Of a stretch of 64,000 nt of DNA, positions 40,503-48,631 are shown one piece after another. The notes under the pieces are model-generated. The model did no database searches and was not told the DNA's origin. It saw only the letters and a list, made by a program, of their open reading frames with translations. Position numbers and translations under genes: made by a program. The stretch's first letter is position 1; every line of letters begins with the position of its first letter. The DNA is from JACVRW01 sp963728495 (GTDB lineage Bacteria > Actinomycetota > Thermoleophilia > Solirubrobacterales > Thermoleophilaceae): contig CAVSKI010000010.1 in NCBI GenBank assembly GCA_963728495.1, forward strand, positions 62,001 to 126,000. Direction: 5' to 3'.

Positions 40503-41695
40503 GCGACGGATCCTTGCAGCAGCGGCCGCTCGAGGGAGTCCGCGTGATCGACCTCTCGCGGGTGCTCGCCGGCCCGTACTGCACGATGGTGCTGGCCGAT
40601 CTGGGCGCCGAGGTGATCAAGGTGGAGCGCCCCGGCTCGGGGGACGAAACGCGCTCCTGGGGCCCGCCGTTCGCAGGCGGAGAAGCGGCCTACTACCTGT
40701 CGGTCAACCGCGGCAAGCGCTCGTGCGCGATCGATCTCTCCCAGGACGCGGGCTGCGCGCTCGCCCTGGAGCTGTGCGTGGGCGCGGACGCGGTGATCGA
40801 GAACTTCAAGGTCGGGGGCGCCGAGCGGCTGGGCCTGGGCTACGAGCAGGTGCGAGAGCGCAACCCCGCTGTCGTGTACTGCTCGATCACCGGCTTCGGC
40901 TCTCACCGCGAGCCTCGACCGGGCTATGACTTCGTGGCCCAGGCCGAGAGCGGGCTGATGTCGATCACCGGCCCGGCCGAGGGCCCGCCGTACAAGGCCG
41001 GCGTGGCGGTCGTGGACGTGCTGGCGGGACTGCACGCGGCTGTGGCCATCGTGGCGGCACTGAAGGGTGGCGGAGGGGCGAGGATCGAGGTGCCCCTACT
41101 CGATGCCGCCCTCGCGGGCCTGGTGAACGTGGCGCAGAACGCGCTGGTCACGGGTCGCGCGCCCGAGCGCCACGGAAACGCCCATCCCAACATCGTCCCC
41201 TACCAGGACTTCGAGACCGCCTCGGGACGCATCGCGATCGCCGCTGCCAACGATGGCCTGTTCGGGGCGATGTGCCGCGTCCTCGAGCTGGAGGAGCTGG
41301 CGGGCGACGAGCGCTTCGCCACGAACCCCGGACGCGTGGAGAACCGCGCGCAGCTGATCCCGTTGCTGGAGGATCGCCTTCGCCTGCGCCCGGCCGACGA
41401 TTGGGTCGAGGCCCTGGATGCGGCCGGCGTGCCCGTGGGCAAGGTGCGCAGCGTGCCCGAGGCTCTGGCCGCCGCGGCCGCCGCGGGCCGCCCCGCCACG
41501 CTCAGCGTCGACCACCCGACCGCGGGCGCACTCGAGCTGGTGGGCTCGCCGATCTGGGGGCCGACGGATCCGGCCGCAGCCATCGCCCCGCCGCTTCTGG
41601 GCGAGCACACCGAGGCCGTGCTGGCCGAGCTGGGGCGTTCGAGGGAAGAGATCGCGGCGCTGCTGGAGCGCGGCGTGGTTGCTCAGCCGCGCTGA
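40493..41695 (+). CDS. Class III CoA transferase (CaiB/BaiF family)
   Basis: This 400-residue enzyme has the family III start PLEGVRVIDLSRVLAGPYCT, ADLGAEVIKVERPGSGDETR, LSVNRGKRSCAIDL and the active-site Asp in GVAVVDVLAGLHAAVAI. The C-terminal portion has DAAGVPVGKVRSVPEAL. Such transferases move CoA between carboxylates (carnitine, formate/oxalate, succinate, 2-methylacyl acids); the acid here is unknown. The ATG at 40493 overlaps the divergent ThDP enzyme start by ten bases. It converges on a collagen-like secreted protein gene, overlapping it by 13 bases. Confidence 0.88.
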   Translation: MSSRDGSLQQRPLEGVRVIDLSRVLAGPYCTMVLADLGAEVIKVERPGSGDETRSWGPPFAGGEAAYYLSVNRGKRSCAIDLSQDAGCALALELCVGADAVIENFKVGGAERLGLGYEQVRERNPAVVYCSITGFGSHREPRPGYDFVAQAESGLMSITGPAEGPPYKAGVAVVDVLAGLHAAVAIVAALKGGGGARIEVPLLDAALAGLVNVAQNALVTGRAPERHGNAHPNIVPYQDFETASGRIAIAAANDGLFGAMCRVLELEELAGDERFATNPGRVENRAQLIPLLEDRLRLRPADDWVEALDAAGVPVGKVRSVPEALAAAAAAGRPATLSVDHPTAGALELVGSPIWGPTDPAAAIAPPLLGEHTEAVLAELGRSREEIAALLERGVVAQPR

Positions 41696-42432
41696 AGCTC
41701 GAACGAGGAGGCGCCGACGTGGACGTCAGCGGCCGCGTCGAAGTCAAAGCGCAGCCGCACGTTGACGTATGCGCCGGGCTCGAGCACGAAGGACGGTCCC
41801 AGCTCGAAGCGGCGACAGGCCGACTCGTCTCGAACTGTCGGGTCCGCGAACTCGCCGGCCGGCGTGGACCCGCCACCACCCAGCAAGGGTCCGCGGTACT
41901 GGCCGACGAACACAGCCGTCAGTCTCACCTGCGGGTCGGTGGTGCTGTAGCAAAGGGTCGCGGCGACCAGCCGGGCCGGCCGGCCGGCGAGCACGACCGG
42001 GAGGGTCGGCTCGAGGGCCAGGAACTCAGTGCCAGAAGCGGCCGGCGCCGACCACTCGACACGGTTGGCTTCCAGCGCGGTACGCGTGAGGGTGTTGGCG
42101 AGAGTCAACGGCTGCCACTCGGTCGGGCCTGCAGCCAGGGTCGTGGCGCCCCCTGCGGGCAGGAACTGAGACGGGTCCACGGGTCCGGCGGGACCCTGGG
42201 CTCCCTGGGGTCCCTGCGGCCCCGTGACGCCCCGGCGCCCGCGTGCGGGACGGCTCTTCAGCCGGTTCAGCGGCACGGAGCGCTTCTTGATGTCCTTGCC
42301 CGTCAACGAGCGATTGACCACGTCGCGGCCGGTGATGCTGACCGCGGCGTAGGCGCCACCGCCCAAGGCGAGGAAGACCGCGACGGTGGCCATCACGTTC
42401 GCGTAGCTGAGCCGGCGACGGAGTCGCTCCAC
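41683..42432 (-). CDS. Secreted protein with SYANV-type signal and short collagen-like repeat
   Basis: This 249-residue exported protein begins MERLRRRLSYANVMATVAVF with an ALGGGAYAA cleavage region, a signal type I associate with Thermoleophilia. A short segment near 28-60 (DVVNRSLTGKDIKKRSV) is also typical of that set. Then come Gly-x-Pro/Gln repeats (GPQGPQGAQGPAGP) of about five collagen-like triplets, followed by a beta-rich C-terminal domain with two cysteines (LVAATLCYS and DESACRRF). The GTG at 42430-42432 is used. Function is unknown; a surface-exposed protein is likely. Confidence 0.72.
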   Translation of the reverse strand: MERLRRRLSYANVMATVAVFLALGGGAYAAVSITGRDVVNRSLTGKDIKKRSVPLNRLKSRPARGRRGVTGPQGPQGAQGPAGPVDPSQFLPAGGATTLAAGPTEWQPLTLANTLTRTALEANRVEWSAPAASGTEFLALEPTLPVVLAGRPARLVAATLCYSTTDPQVRLTAVFVGQYRGPLLGGGGSTPAGEFADPTVRDESACRRFELGPSFVLEPGAYVNVRLRFDFDAAADVHVGASSFELQRG

Positions 42433-42471
42433 GCCCCGCTATTCGCCCAAGCGCGGCCGGGCTTTAGAGCC

Positions 42472-43074
42472 TTAGTGCTCTTCGTCGCCGCTCGAGGCGG
42501 GCGGCCGCGACTCCTCGGCCAGCGAGGTGATCGTCAGGTTCCCGCGCGAGGCGGCATCCATCACGTCGGTGGCCTCGTCGGCCGAGCGCGCGTAGAGCTC
42601 GACCAGCATGTGGATGACGATCCGGTCCTCCTCGTGCTTGTGGAAGCGCACGTGGGTGAAGAACTCGCGAGTGCCGTGATCGCCGAAGGCGGCGAACGCC
42701 AAGGACTCGGCGGCCTCGGGGCCGGAGCAGGATTCGACCTGGTCGGCGTCGACCGAGACCGTGCAGGAGGCCACCCACGGAGTGCCGGTGACCATGCGCT
42801 CCCAGCGATCCTCGATGGGCTCGATGCGAGACACCCGGCGGCCGTTGTCCTCGTAGAAGGTGAGGAAGAGGTGCGGCTGGTCGTGCAGGCAATCGAGGCA
42901 TTGGACCACGGCCTCCTGCACCTCCTCGACGGGTTCGACCGCCTCTCCCGTATCGGCGTCGACCTTGAGGATGCCCTCGTAGTGCAGCTGCACCTCGAGG
43001 TTTTGCGACCAACAGCGATAGCAGCGCAACCAGCTCGACTGCGTGCCCACGGATTCCTGTGCGGATCCCTCCAT
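42472..43074 (-). CDS. Hypothetical protein with two CxxC zinc-binding pairs
   Basis: This 200-residue soluble protein has two CxxC pairs, CYRC near residue 18 and CLDC near 59, spaced to bind one zinc ion. The rest is an acidic alpha/beta domain with FLTFYEDNGRRVSRIEPIE, two further cysteines (SCTV and ESCSG) and a histidine-rich strand THVRFHKHEEDRIVIHMLV. The C-terminus is acidic and likely disordered. The ATG start is 31 bases from the divergent secreted-protein gene at 43.1 kb. I do not recognise the family; a role in redox or nucleic-acid binding cannot be claimed. Confidence 0.65.
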   Translation of the reverse strand: MEGSAQESVGTQSSWLRCYRCWSQNLEVQLHYEGILKVDADTGEAVEPVEEVQEAVVQCLDCLHDQPHLFLTFYEDNGRRVSRIEPIEDRWERMVTGTPWVASCTVSVDADQVESCSGPEAAESLAFAAFGDHGTREFFTHVRFHKHEEDRIVIHMLVELYARSADEATDVMDAASRGNLTITSLAEESRPPASSGDEEH

Positions 43075-43105
43075 AACTCCATTATGGCCCTAAGGTGGAA
43101 CGACC

Positions 43106-44005
43106 ATGCGAGTGCGAGGCTTCAGGGGGGCCGCCGCAGGGGCGCTGGCGCTCTTCCTATTGCTGATCTGCACGCCAGGCGCCCTCGCCGGCCCGCGGGC
43201 CGGCGAGCGCTACGACGGCAAGAGCGCCACGGGCCAGCGCATCTTCCTGACCGTCAGCTCCAGCGGCGCGCGCCTCGCTCGCTACAGCTTCAGCGTCAGA
43301 ACCACCTGCACGGACGGCAAGCGGCGGGTGCAGAGCCTGCTCCACACGGGACAGGCCCCGACGTCGATCGACGCCGCCGGGGCGTTCGCCCACGAGTCAC
43401 AGGTCCAGCGCGGCTTCTATTCCACGCGCTCGGGGCGGGTCGACGGTCGCTTCAAGACGATCGTGTCGGGAACCTTCGACGCCGCGGGCGACAGCGTGAG
43501 CGGAACGATCGAGTCCACCTTCCGCTCGTCGCGCTTTGACTGCTCGAGCGATCCCGTGAGCTACACGATCCATCGCGACGGAACGCCGCAGGCGCCCTTC
43601 AGCGACGCCGTGATGTCGACCGGGCTCTACAACGCCCGCGGGAAGGGCATCGCGGCCAAGATCGACGCGCTCGCCCCCGGCCGCACGGTGCTTCGCGCCG
43701 AGCTCAACTACCGGGCCCGGTGCAGCTCGGGTGGCAACCTGCGCTCCGGGCGCATCTTCTCCAACTACCTGCTGAGCGAGAGCGGCCGGCGGATCATCGC
43801 GGGCCGGGCCCGCTTTCGCATCCGCAAGGACAACGTGACCGTGCGCATTCGCTTTCGCCTGGGCTTCCGCTTCTTCCAGAGCGCGGGCTACAAGGTGGCG
43901 GGCAGCTGGAGCGTCCGGGCCAAGGTCTTCCGCCGCGGGCAGCAGATCGACGCATGTCGCATGAACAAGCCCTTCAAGGGCACACTCGCCGGCCCGCCTG
44001 CCTGA
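43106..44005 (+). CDS. Hypothetical secreted protein, two repeated beta domains
   Basis: This 299-residue protein has a signal peptide (AAAGALALFLLLICTPGALA) and then two related domains of about 130 residues. Each carries two cysteines (RTTCTDGKRR with SRFDCSSDP, and YRARCSSGGNL with QIDACRMNK), suggesting one disulphide per domain. Both halves share patterns such as YSFSVRTTC / AELNYRARC, which supports an internal duplication. The sequence is rich in Arg, Ser and aromatic residues and probably forms beta sheets outside the cell. No known family is recognised. It starts at an ATG close to the divergent zinc-protein gene. Confidence 0.65.
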   Translation: MRVRGFRGAAAGALALFLLLICTPGALAGPRAGERYDGKSATGQRIFLTVSSSGARLARYSFSVRTTCTDGKRRVQSLLHTGQAPTSIDAAGAFAHESQVQRGFYSTRSGRVDGRFKTIVSGTFDAAGDSVSGTIESTFRSSRFDCSSDPVSYTIHRDGTPQAPFSDAVMSTGLYNARGKGIAAKIDALAPGRTVLRAELNYRARCSSGGNLRSGRIFSNYLLSESGRRIIAGRARFRIRKDNVTVRIRFRLGFRFFQSAGYKVAGSWSVRAKVFRRGQQIDACRMNKPFKGTLAGPPA

Positions 44006-44009
44006 CGCG

Positions 44010-44987
44010 TCACCCCAGGCAGCCCGCGAGCGCCTCGAGGGTCACGTCGAAGTCCGTCTTGGGGATGGCCCCCACGCAGGGCGAATTCGCTCCCGCGTCG
44101 CGGTAGCGGCGCACGGCGGCACCGGCCTCGTCGGCGGAGCCGACGGCGGCGAGGGTCTGCAGGAAGCGGTCGGAGATGGCCGCCGTCGCGGCCTCGGGTC
44201 CGCCCTCGCTCATGCCCCGGTCGAAGCCGCTCAGGTCCTCCTCGAAGCCCGACCTCTCGAGCATCGCTCGGTAGAACGGCAGCGAGAAGTACGGAATCAG
44301 CTCCCCGCGAAGGCGCCCGCGCGCCACCTCAGGCTGGCCACTCACCGCCGAGGGGACGGCGGCGACGATGTCGAAGCCCTCGAGCGGTTTGCCCGCCTTC
44401 GCCCGTCCGTCGCTGACCGCGGGCACCACCACGTCACGCACGTACTCCGGGTTGCAGAGCCAGAGGATCACGCCGTCGGCGATCTCGCCCGCCAGCGTCA
44501 GCATCTTGGGCGAGAGCCCGGCCAGGTAGATCGGCAGGTCCTGGCGGGCGCCGAAGCCCACGAAGCGAAAGCCCGAGCTGAACTTCTCACCCTCGGGAGG
44601 GTCCTCGCCGGCGAAGATCGCGCGCAGGACGCCCACGTATTCGCGCGTCTCGCGAAGGGGCTTGTCGATCGTCTGCCCGTACCAGGACTCCACCACCGGC
44701 CGGTGCGAGACCCCGAGCCCGCACACGGCGCGTCCGCCGGAGAACTCGTCGAGCGTGGCGAATGACTGTGCAGTGGCCACGGGGGTGCGCGAGTAGATCG
44801 GCATCACGCCGGTGCCCAGGCGAATGCGCTCGCTGCGCGACGCGTAGGCCATCAGCGTGGTGGCCGAGTCGCGCCCGGCGATGTGGGTCACGTAGACCGC
44901 CTCGTAGCCGAGCCTCTCGGCCAGCTCGACGCGCTGCAACGCGGTCTCCAGAGACCTCCCGACACCGATGAAGGAGCCCAGAGCCAA
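44010..44987 (-). CDS. LLM-class F420-dependent oxidoreductase
   Basis: This 325-residue luciferase-like monooxygenase-family protein begins SFIGVGRSLETALQRVELAE, then shows EAVYVTHIAGRDSATTLMA, the TIM-barrel strand RIRLGTGVMPIYSRTP, SFATLDEFSGGRAVCGLGV with Ser and Gly contacts to coenzyme F420, and LPIYLAGLSPKMLTLAGEI. Enzymes of this class transfer hydride from reduced F420. The TTG at 44985-44987, opening with ALGSFIGVG, is chosen since longer in-frame extensions run into the divergent protease gene and look non-coding. No substrate or partner is evident. Confidence 0.82.
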   Translation of the reverse strand: MALGSFIGVGRSLETALQRVELAERLGYEAVYVTHIAGRDSATTLMAYASRSERIRLGTGVMPIYSRTPVATAQSFATLDEFSGGRAVCGLGVSHRPVVESWYGQTIDKPLRETREYVGVLRAIFAGEDPPEGEKFSSGFRFVGFGARQDLPIYLAGLSPKMLTLAGEIADGVILWLCNPEYVRDVVVPAVSDGRAKAGKPLEGFDIVAAVPSAVSGQPEVARGRLRGELIPYFSLPFYRAMLERSGFEEDLSGFDRGMSEGGPEAATAAISDRFLQTLAAVGSADEAGAAVRRYRDAGANSPCVGAIPKTDFDVTLEALAGCLG

Positions 44988-45114
44988 GGGGCTCGAAGCG
45001 TACTCCCCGGCGAGTAGAGTCGAGGCGAGGTGTCCCCTGACGAACCGCACGCCGGGCCGCCCGACCCCGAGCAGGATCCGGACGCCGCACTCCAGGGCCC
45101 TGGCCACCGGCGAT

Positions 45115-46206
45115 GTGTCGTCCGGGCGCTCGCGGCGGCGTCTCGCGCGGGCGGCGTTGGAAGGGCTGCGGCAAGCCCGGCGCACCGCCCGTCTCGGGGT
45201 GGGCCTGGCGGCGCTCGCCCTGATTGTCGCCGTGGCGCTGGGGGTCGTCACGCTGACCCGCGGGGACGACGGTCAGACTCGGGTGGCCGGAGAGAGCGAG
45301 GGAGCCGGGGCGATCGTCGCCGCCGCGCGTCCGGCCACCGTGCTGATTCGCTCGCGGGGAGTGGCCGGGACCTCGCTGGGAAGCGGAGTGGTGGTGGACG
45401 CCGCCGAGCGACTCGTGCTCACCAACTTCCACGTGATCGGCAGCGGCGGCCAGATCGAGGCGGGGCGCCCGGGCCGGCTCGAGCCGGCGTCGGTCCGTGG
45501 CGCCGCCCCCTGCGACGACCTTGCATTGCTGGAGGTGGAGAGCCTCGAGGGCTTCGAGGCGCTCCCACTGGGCGCACAGGACGAGATCGCACAGGGCGAC
45601 CAGGTGGTGGCGCTGGGCTACCCGGCGAGCGCCTCCGGCGGCAGCTCGTTGACCACGACCGCGGGCGTGGTGTCCGCGGTCCGCACCTCGCTGCGCCTGC
45701 CGGCCCCCGATTCGCCGCGCTTCCTCAATCTCGTGCAGACCGATGCGGCGCTCAACCCGGGCAACTCCGGCGGACCGCTCGTGGGGCGGGACGGCAGGCT
45801 CGTCGGCGTCAACACGATCCTGTTTCAAGGGTCGCCCGAGGCGCCCGTGAGCAGCCAGGGCTACGCCGTCGGTGTCGACCGCATCCGCGTGGTGCTGGAG
45901 CGGCTGCGGGAATCGCGCTCGATCGGCTGGTTCGGGGCCGGCCTGCTCGTGCCGCCTCCCGAGCTGCTGCGACGCGGACGGCTGCCCGAGGGCCTGCTCG
46001 CCACCGCCGCCGCGGAAGGAACCAGCGCCGAGAGCACCGGTGTCGAGGAGGTGTTGATCATCGCGGTGGGCGACCGCCCGGTGGGCGGCACCCTGGCGGG
46101 GTACTGCCAGGCGGTGGAGGGCGTGCAGAGCGGCGACGCCCGCGTACTGACCGTGGTCACTGGGCCTCGCCGGCGCCCGCAGAAGGTGCAGGTCGAGTTC
46201 GAGTAG
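45115..46206 (+). CDS. HtrA/DegP-like membrane-anchored serine protease
   Basis: This 363-residue protein has an N-terminal membrane helix (LGVGLAALALIVAVALGVV) and a trypsin-like domain with the catalytic triad H106 (LTNFHVIGSG), D135 (CDDLALLEV) and S218 (NPGNSGGPL). A PDZ-like domain follows at about 285-363 (EEVLIIAVGDRPVGGT). It is expected to process or degrade misfolded extracytoplasmic proteins. The GTG at 45115-45117 gives a short basic N-terminus. In another frame, a GTG at 45030 begins a plausible acidic, proline-rich leader (MSPDEPHAGPP), so a small frameshift between the two cannot be ruled out. Confidence 0.8.
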   Translation: MSSGRSRRRLARAALEGLRQARRTARLGVGLAALALIVAVALGVVTLTRGDDGQTRVAGESEGAGAIVAAARPATVLIRSRGVAGTSLGSGVVVDAAERLVLTNFHVIGSGGQIEAGRPGRLEPASVRGAAPCDDLALLEVESLEGFEALPLGAQDEIAQGDQVVALGYPASASGGSSLTTTAGVVSAVRTSLRLPAPDSPRFLNLVQTDAALNPGNSGGPLVGRDGRLVGVNTILFQGSPEAPVSSQGYAVGVDRIRVVLERLRESRSIGWFGAGLLVPPPELLRRGRLPEGLLATAAAEGTSAESTGVEEVLIIAVGDRPVGGTLAGYCQAVEGVQSGDARVLTVVTGPRRRPQKVQVEFE

Positions 46207-46239
46207 CGCGCAGGATCGGCCCGGAGACCGGTTGCGGAG

Positions 46240-47055
46240 CTACGCGACTTCGCTGAAGAGCAGCGTCTCGGAGTTGAGACGCTCGCGGATACGGCGCTTG
46301 AGCTGCGAGTGGATCTGCGAAACGCGGCTCTCGGAGACCTCGAGCACTTCGCCTATCTCACGCAGGGTGAGGTTCTTGACGTAGAGCAGGACCGCCACCT
46401 CGCGCTCCCGCGGCGGAAGCTGATCGAAGGCGCGGCGGAACTTGTCCTTGGCCTCGTCCCAGCACGCCACGTGCTCGGGATTGGCGGACAGGTCCTCGCT
46501 CTGGAGCGTGTCGACCAGTTCGATCGCGGTCTCGCCCTCGGTCACGACCAACGAGGAGAGCGACGTGAGGTCAGAGTTCTGGATCTCCTGCTCCTTATCG
46601 CGCAGCTGAGCGGGGGTCATGTTCATCGCGTCTGCCAGCTCTTCGCGGTTGGGGGGGCGGCCGTGCACGCCGGTGAAGGTCTCCCGTGCCTGCTTGACAT
46701 CACGCTCCAGGCGCCGCAGCGAGCGAGGCGCCCAGTCGCGGCGGCGCAGCTCGTCGAGCACCGAGCCGTGGATGCGGGTCCACAGGTAGGGCTCGAGCGC
46801 GGCGCCCTTGGCCGGGTCGTAGCGGTCGATGGCCGGGATCAGCGATTCGATCCCGCACGAGATCAGGTCCTCGACCTCGCAGGAAGCCGGCAGCTCGCGC
46901 AGCTTCTTGTAGACGATGTGTTTGACCAACGGCACGTAGGTCAGGACCAGGCGGTTCCGGAGCGAGATGTCGCCACTGGCCTTGTACTGCTCCCAGAGTG
47001 CGAGCGACTGGTCCGCGGTGGGACGCTCCTGATCCCTGCGGGTGTCGGTTGTCAT
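46240..47055 (-). CDS. RNA polymerase sigma factor, FliA/WhiG family
   Basis: This 271-residue sigma-70 factor has region 2 (LVKHIVYKKLRELPASCEVE, CGIESLIPAIDRYDPAKG and PYLWTRIHGSVLDELRRRDW), region 3 (RETFTGVHGRPPNREELADA) and region 4 (LPPREREVAVLLYVKNLTLR then EIGEVLEVSESRVSQIHSQL). It lacks region 1.1, and the length and order match FliA/WhiG, which direct flagellar or sporulation genes. The divergent neighbour is FlaG-like, favouring a flagellar role. A pair of 19-base repeats lies in the shared upstream region. No anti-sigma factor is adjacent. Confidence 0.92.
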   Translation of the reverse strand: MTTDTRRDQERPTADQSLALWEQYKASGDISLRNRLVLTYVPLVKHIVYKKLRELPASCEVEDLISCGIESLIPAIDRYDPAKGAALEPYLWTRIHGSVLDELRRRDWAPRSLRRLERDVKQARETFTGVHGRPPNREELADAMNMTPAQLRDKEQEIQNSDLTSLSSLVVTEGETAIELVDTLQSEDLSANPEHVACWDEAKDKFRRAFDQLPPREREVAVLLYVKNLTLREIGEVLEVSESRVSQIHSQLKRRIRERLNSETLLFSEVA

Positions 47056-47132
47056 CTGCCGGAGCCTCCTAATACGGGGAAACGAGATAGGTCGGGTCGA
47101 GGCAGGGATCGGGTTTGCGGGAACCCCACGTG

Positions 47133-47179
47133 ATCCCCGGTTCGGAGTAATCGCGGCTACATCCCCGATTCGGGGTAAT
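47133..47179. repeat. Pair of 19-bp direct repeats in the sigma factor/FlaG-like intergenic region
   Basis: ATCCCCGGTTCGGAGTAAT (47133-47151) and ATCCCCGATTCGGGGTAAT (47161-47179) match at 17 of 19 positions with a 28-base period. The second contains the perfect palindrome CCCCGATTCGGGG (47163-47175). They lie 78-124 bases upstream of the sigma factor start and 82-128 bases before the FlaG-like start, a natural place for operators or twin promoters of either gene. Confidence 0.6.
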
Positions 47180-47260
47180 TACGCAAAACGCGCGAAAACA
47201 TGTCCTGTTTCCCAGCCTGCGCCTCAAGATCGAGCGTTTCCGACCGAGCATCCAGGCAGC

Positions 47261-47506
47261 ATGGACGCCATGAAATTCACCCCACAAAGGCCGCCCGAGT
47301 GGCCCCCGGAGAGCGTTTGGCGCGAAGTGGACGATGCGGCGAAGGTCTGGGAGGAGCTACACGCTCAGGGCTGTGAGATCCACTTCGAGCTCGACGAGCA
47401 GAGCGGTCGCCTGGCCATCGAGATGCGCGATCTCGACGGCCGCGCGGTGGGCACGCTGTCCCCCTCCGAGGCCGTTTCCATCGCCTCGGGCGCGCCGGTG
47501 CGCTAG
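47261..47506 (+). CDS. Small FlaG-like protein
   Basis: This 81-residue protein has a FlaG-type C-terminal half: EIHFELDEQSGRLAIEMRDL followed by DGRAVGTLSPSEAVSIASG, the pattern of strands and a Pro-x-Glu turn seen in FlaG. The N-terminal half is Pro-rich and helical (PPESVWREVDDAAKVWEEL). FlaG affects flagellar filament length. It is divergent from the WhiG/FliA-like sigma factor. The ATG at 47261 is used; a second ATG nine bases later (MKFTPQRPP) is possible. After its TAG the same frame stays open to 47689 with coding-like codons. Confidence 0.6.
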   Translation: MDAMKFTPQRPPEWPPESVWREVDDAAKVWEELHAQGCEIHFELDEQSGRLAIEMRDLDGRAVGTLSPSEAVSIASGAPVR

Positions 47507-47838
47507 CCGACGGCGATTCAGTCCCCGCGCTGGACCCGCTGCGAGCGCCGCGAGCGCAACCGCAAGTGCTGGGCCGGTGTGATCGAGCCCAAACGAACGG
47601 ATCTGTGCTTTGGCGCTTCAGTAATCCCGCGGCCGGCCGATTACAGCGGCGACCCAGCGGGCCTCACGGCCGTGCTGGCGCAGGCCTAACGGGCCCCGCA
47701 GAACGTCGTTCACTTCTGCGCCAGGCCACCTGGCCGAACATAGCTCCGTACGCGGAGCCACATAGGGGAACGATCGAACGGGCGGACCGCCACAGCGGTC
47801 CGCCCGCTCGGCATTTGGGACATTAGTGTCCGGCCGTC
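47507..47838 (+). other. Intergenic stretch with in-frame ORF after FlaG-like stop and a terminator
   Basis: This 332-base gap holds an open frame directly continuing the FlaG-like gene after its TAG, encoding about 60 residues (starting PTAIQSPRWTRCERR, ending LTAVLAQA, TAA at 47687-47689). It has no ATG, GTG or TTG near its beginning; ATT or the internal GTG (VIEPKRTD) are the only candidate starts. From 47690 onward I see no gene, and a strong hairpin at 47779-47806 closes the region before the nucleotidyltransferase gene. Confidence 0.4.
47779..47806 (+). terminator. Strong hairpin, likely terminator
   Basis: A perfect 12-bp stem with CACA loop: CGGGCGGACCGC (47779-47790) pairs with GCGGTCCGCCCG (47795-47806). 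It lies between the FlaG-like gene and the nucleotidyltransferase gene, 30 bases before the next ATG. Only a weak T-run follows (GGCATTT), so it may work in either direction or act in the 5' leader of the next gene. Confidence 0.6.
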
Positions 47839-48573
47839 ATGGACCTGCGCTCGTACCTCGAGGCGCTTGATCTACGGACCCGAGGAGAGCTCGGCTCCTC
47901 GCTCGTCGCGGTGACGCTGGTGGGCTCGGCCGGAGCGGGCTGGTACGAGCCCGGGGTCAGCGACATCGACGTTGCGGTGGTCGTGAGGCGGGCGCTCGAC
48001 GAGCCCTCCGCTCGCTCGCTCGCCGCCAAGCTCAGCCACCGTCAGCTGCCCTGTCCGGCCCGCAAGCTCGAGCTGGTCGTCTATCGGCGAGATCTGCTCG
48101 CCCAGCCCGGGTGGCCGCTGCCCTTCGAGCTCAACCTCAACACGGGGGAGGGGACGGCCGACCACGTAGGCCTCGACGCCAGGGCCGAGGCCCCCCACTG
48201 GTTCCTGCTCGACCTGGCGATCGCTCGCGAGCGCAGCACGCCGCTGAGCGGACCCCCGCTGCACGCGCTGCTCGGTGAGATTCCGCGGCCCTTGGTGTTG
48301 GACGCGCTTCGGTCGGCGCTCGACTGGTACGACCTGGAGGAGCCCGATCACGCCGCGAGTATTCTCGCCGCCTGCCGCGCCTGGCACTACGCCGAGGAAG
48401 GTGAGTGGGCCTCCAAGCGCGGTGCCGCCGAGTGGGCGGCCGAGCGCCTGCCCGACCCGGGTCCCGTGCACAGCGCGCTGACGCTGCGCGGCGGCGGCAC
48501 GGCCGAGTTCCCCACCGGGGCGCAGGCCGCCGCGACGCTTGCGCGCGCCCGCGCGGCGCTCAACGCAGGCTGA
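47839..48573 (+). CDS. Nucleotidyltransferase (aminoglycoside adenylyltransferase-like, DUF4111 type)
   Basis: This 244-residue protein has the nucleotidyltransferase motif LVGSAGAGWYEPGVSDIDVA (G-S and D-x-D metal ligands) near residue 30-47. A second helical domain shows DALRSALDWYDLEEPDHAAS and AWHYAEEGEWASKRGAAEWA, the layout of AadA-like and DUF4111 proteins. AadA enzymes adenylylate spectinomycin and streptomycin; chromosomal actinobacterial relatives are often not resistance factors, so no resistance is claimed. It starts at an ATG shortly after the hairpin at 47.8 kb. The ECF sigma factor gene follows about 60 bases downstream. Confidence 0.78.
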   Translation: MDLRSYLEALDLRTRGELGSSLVAVTLVGSAGAGWYEPGVSDIDVAVVVRRALDEPSARSLAAKLSHRQLPCPARKLELVVYRRDLLAQPGWPLPFELNLNTGEGTADHVGLDARAEAPHWFLLDLAIARERSTPLSGPPLHALLGEIPRPLVLDALRSALDWYDLEEPDHAASILAACRAWHYAEEGEWASKRGAAEWAAERLPDPGPVHSALTLRGGGTAEFPTGAQAAATLARARAALNAG

Positions 48574-48631
48574 GACCCGAGCGGCGGGACCTCTCGCGCC
48601 CCGGTGGCCGTATGAGAACCCAGGGAGGAGG

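Noticed and set aside
38850..41695. Oxalyl-CoA decarboxylase plus formyl-CoA transferase pair
   Set aside because: A ThDP enzyme beside a class III CoA transferase suggests it, but the ThDP protein reads like the acetolactate synthase group and lacks features I recall from oxalyl-CoA decarboxylase.
47839..48573. Aminoglycoside resistance gene
   Set aside because: The nucleotidyltransferase motif is shared by many unrelated chromosomal proteins; no mobile context is present.
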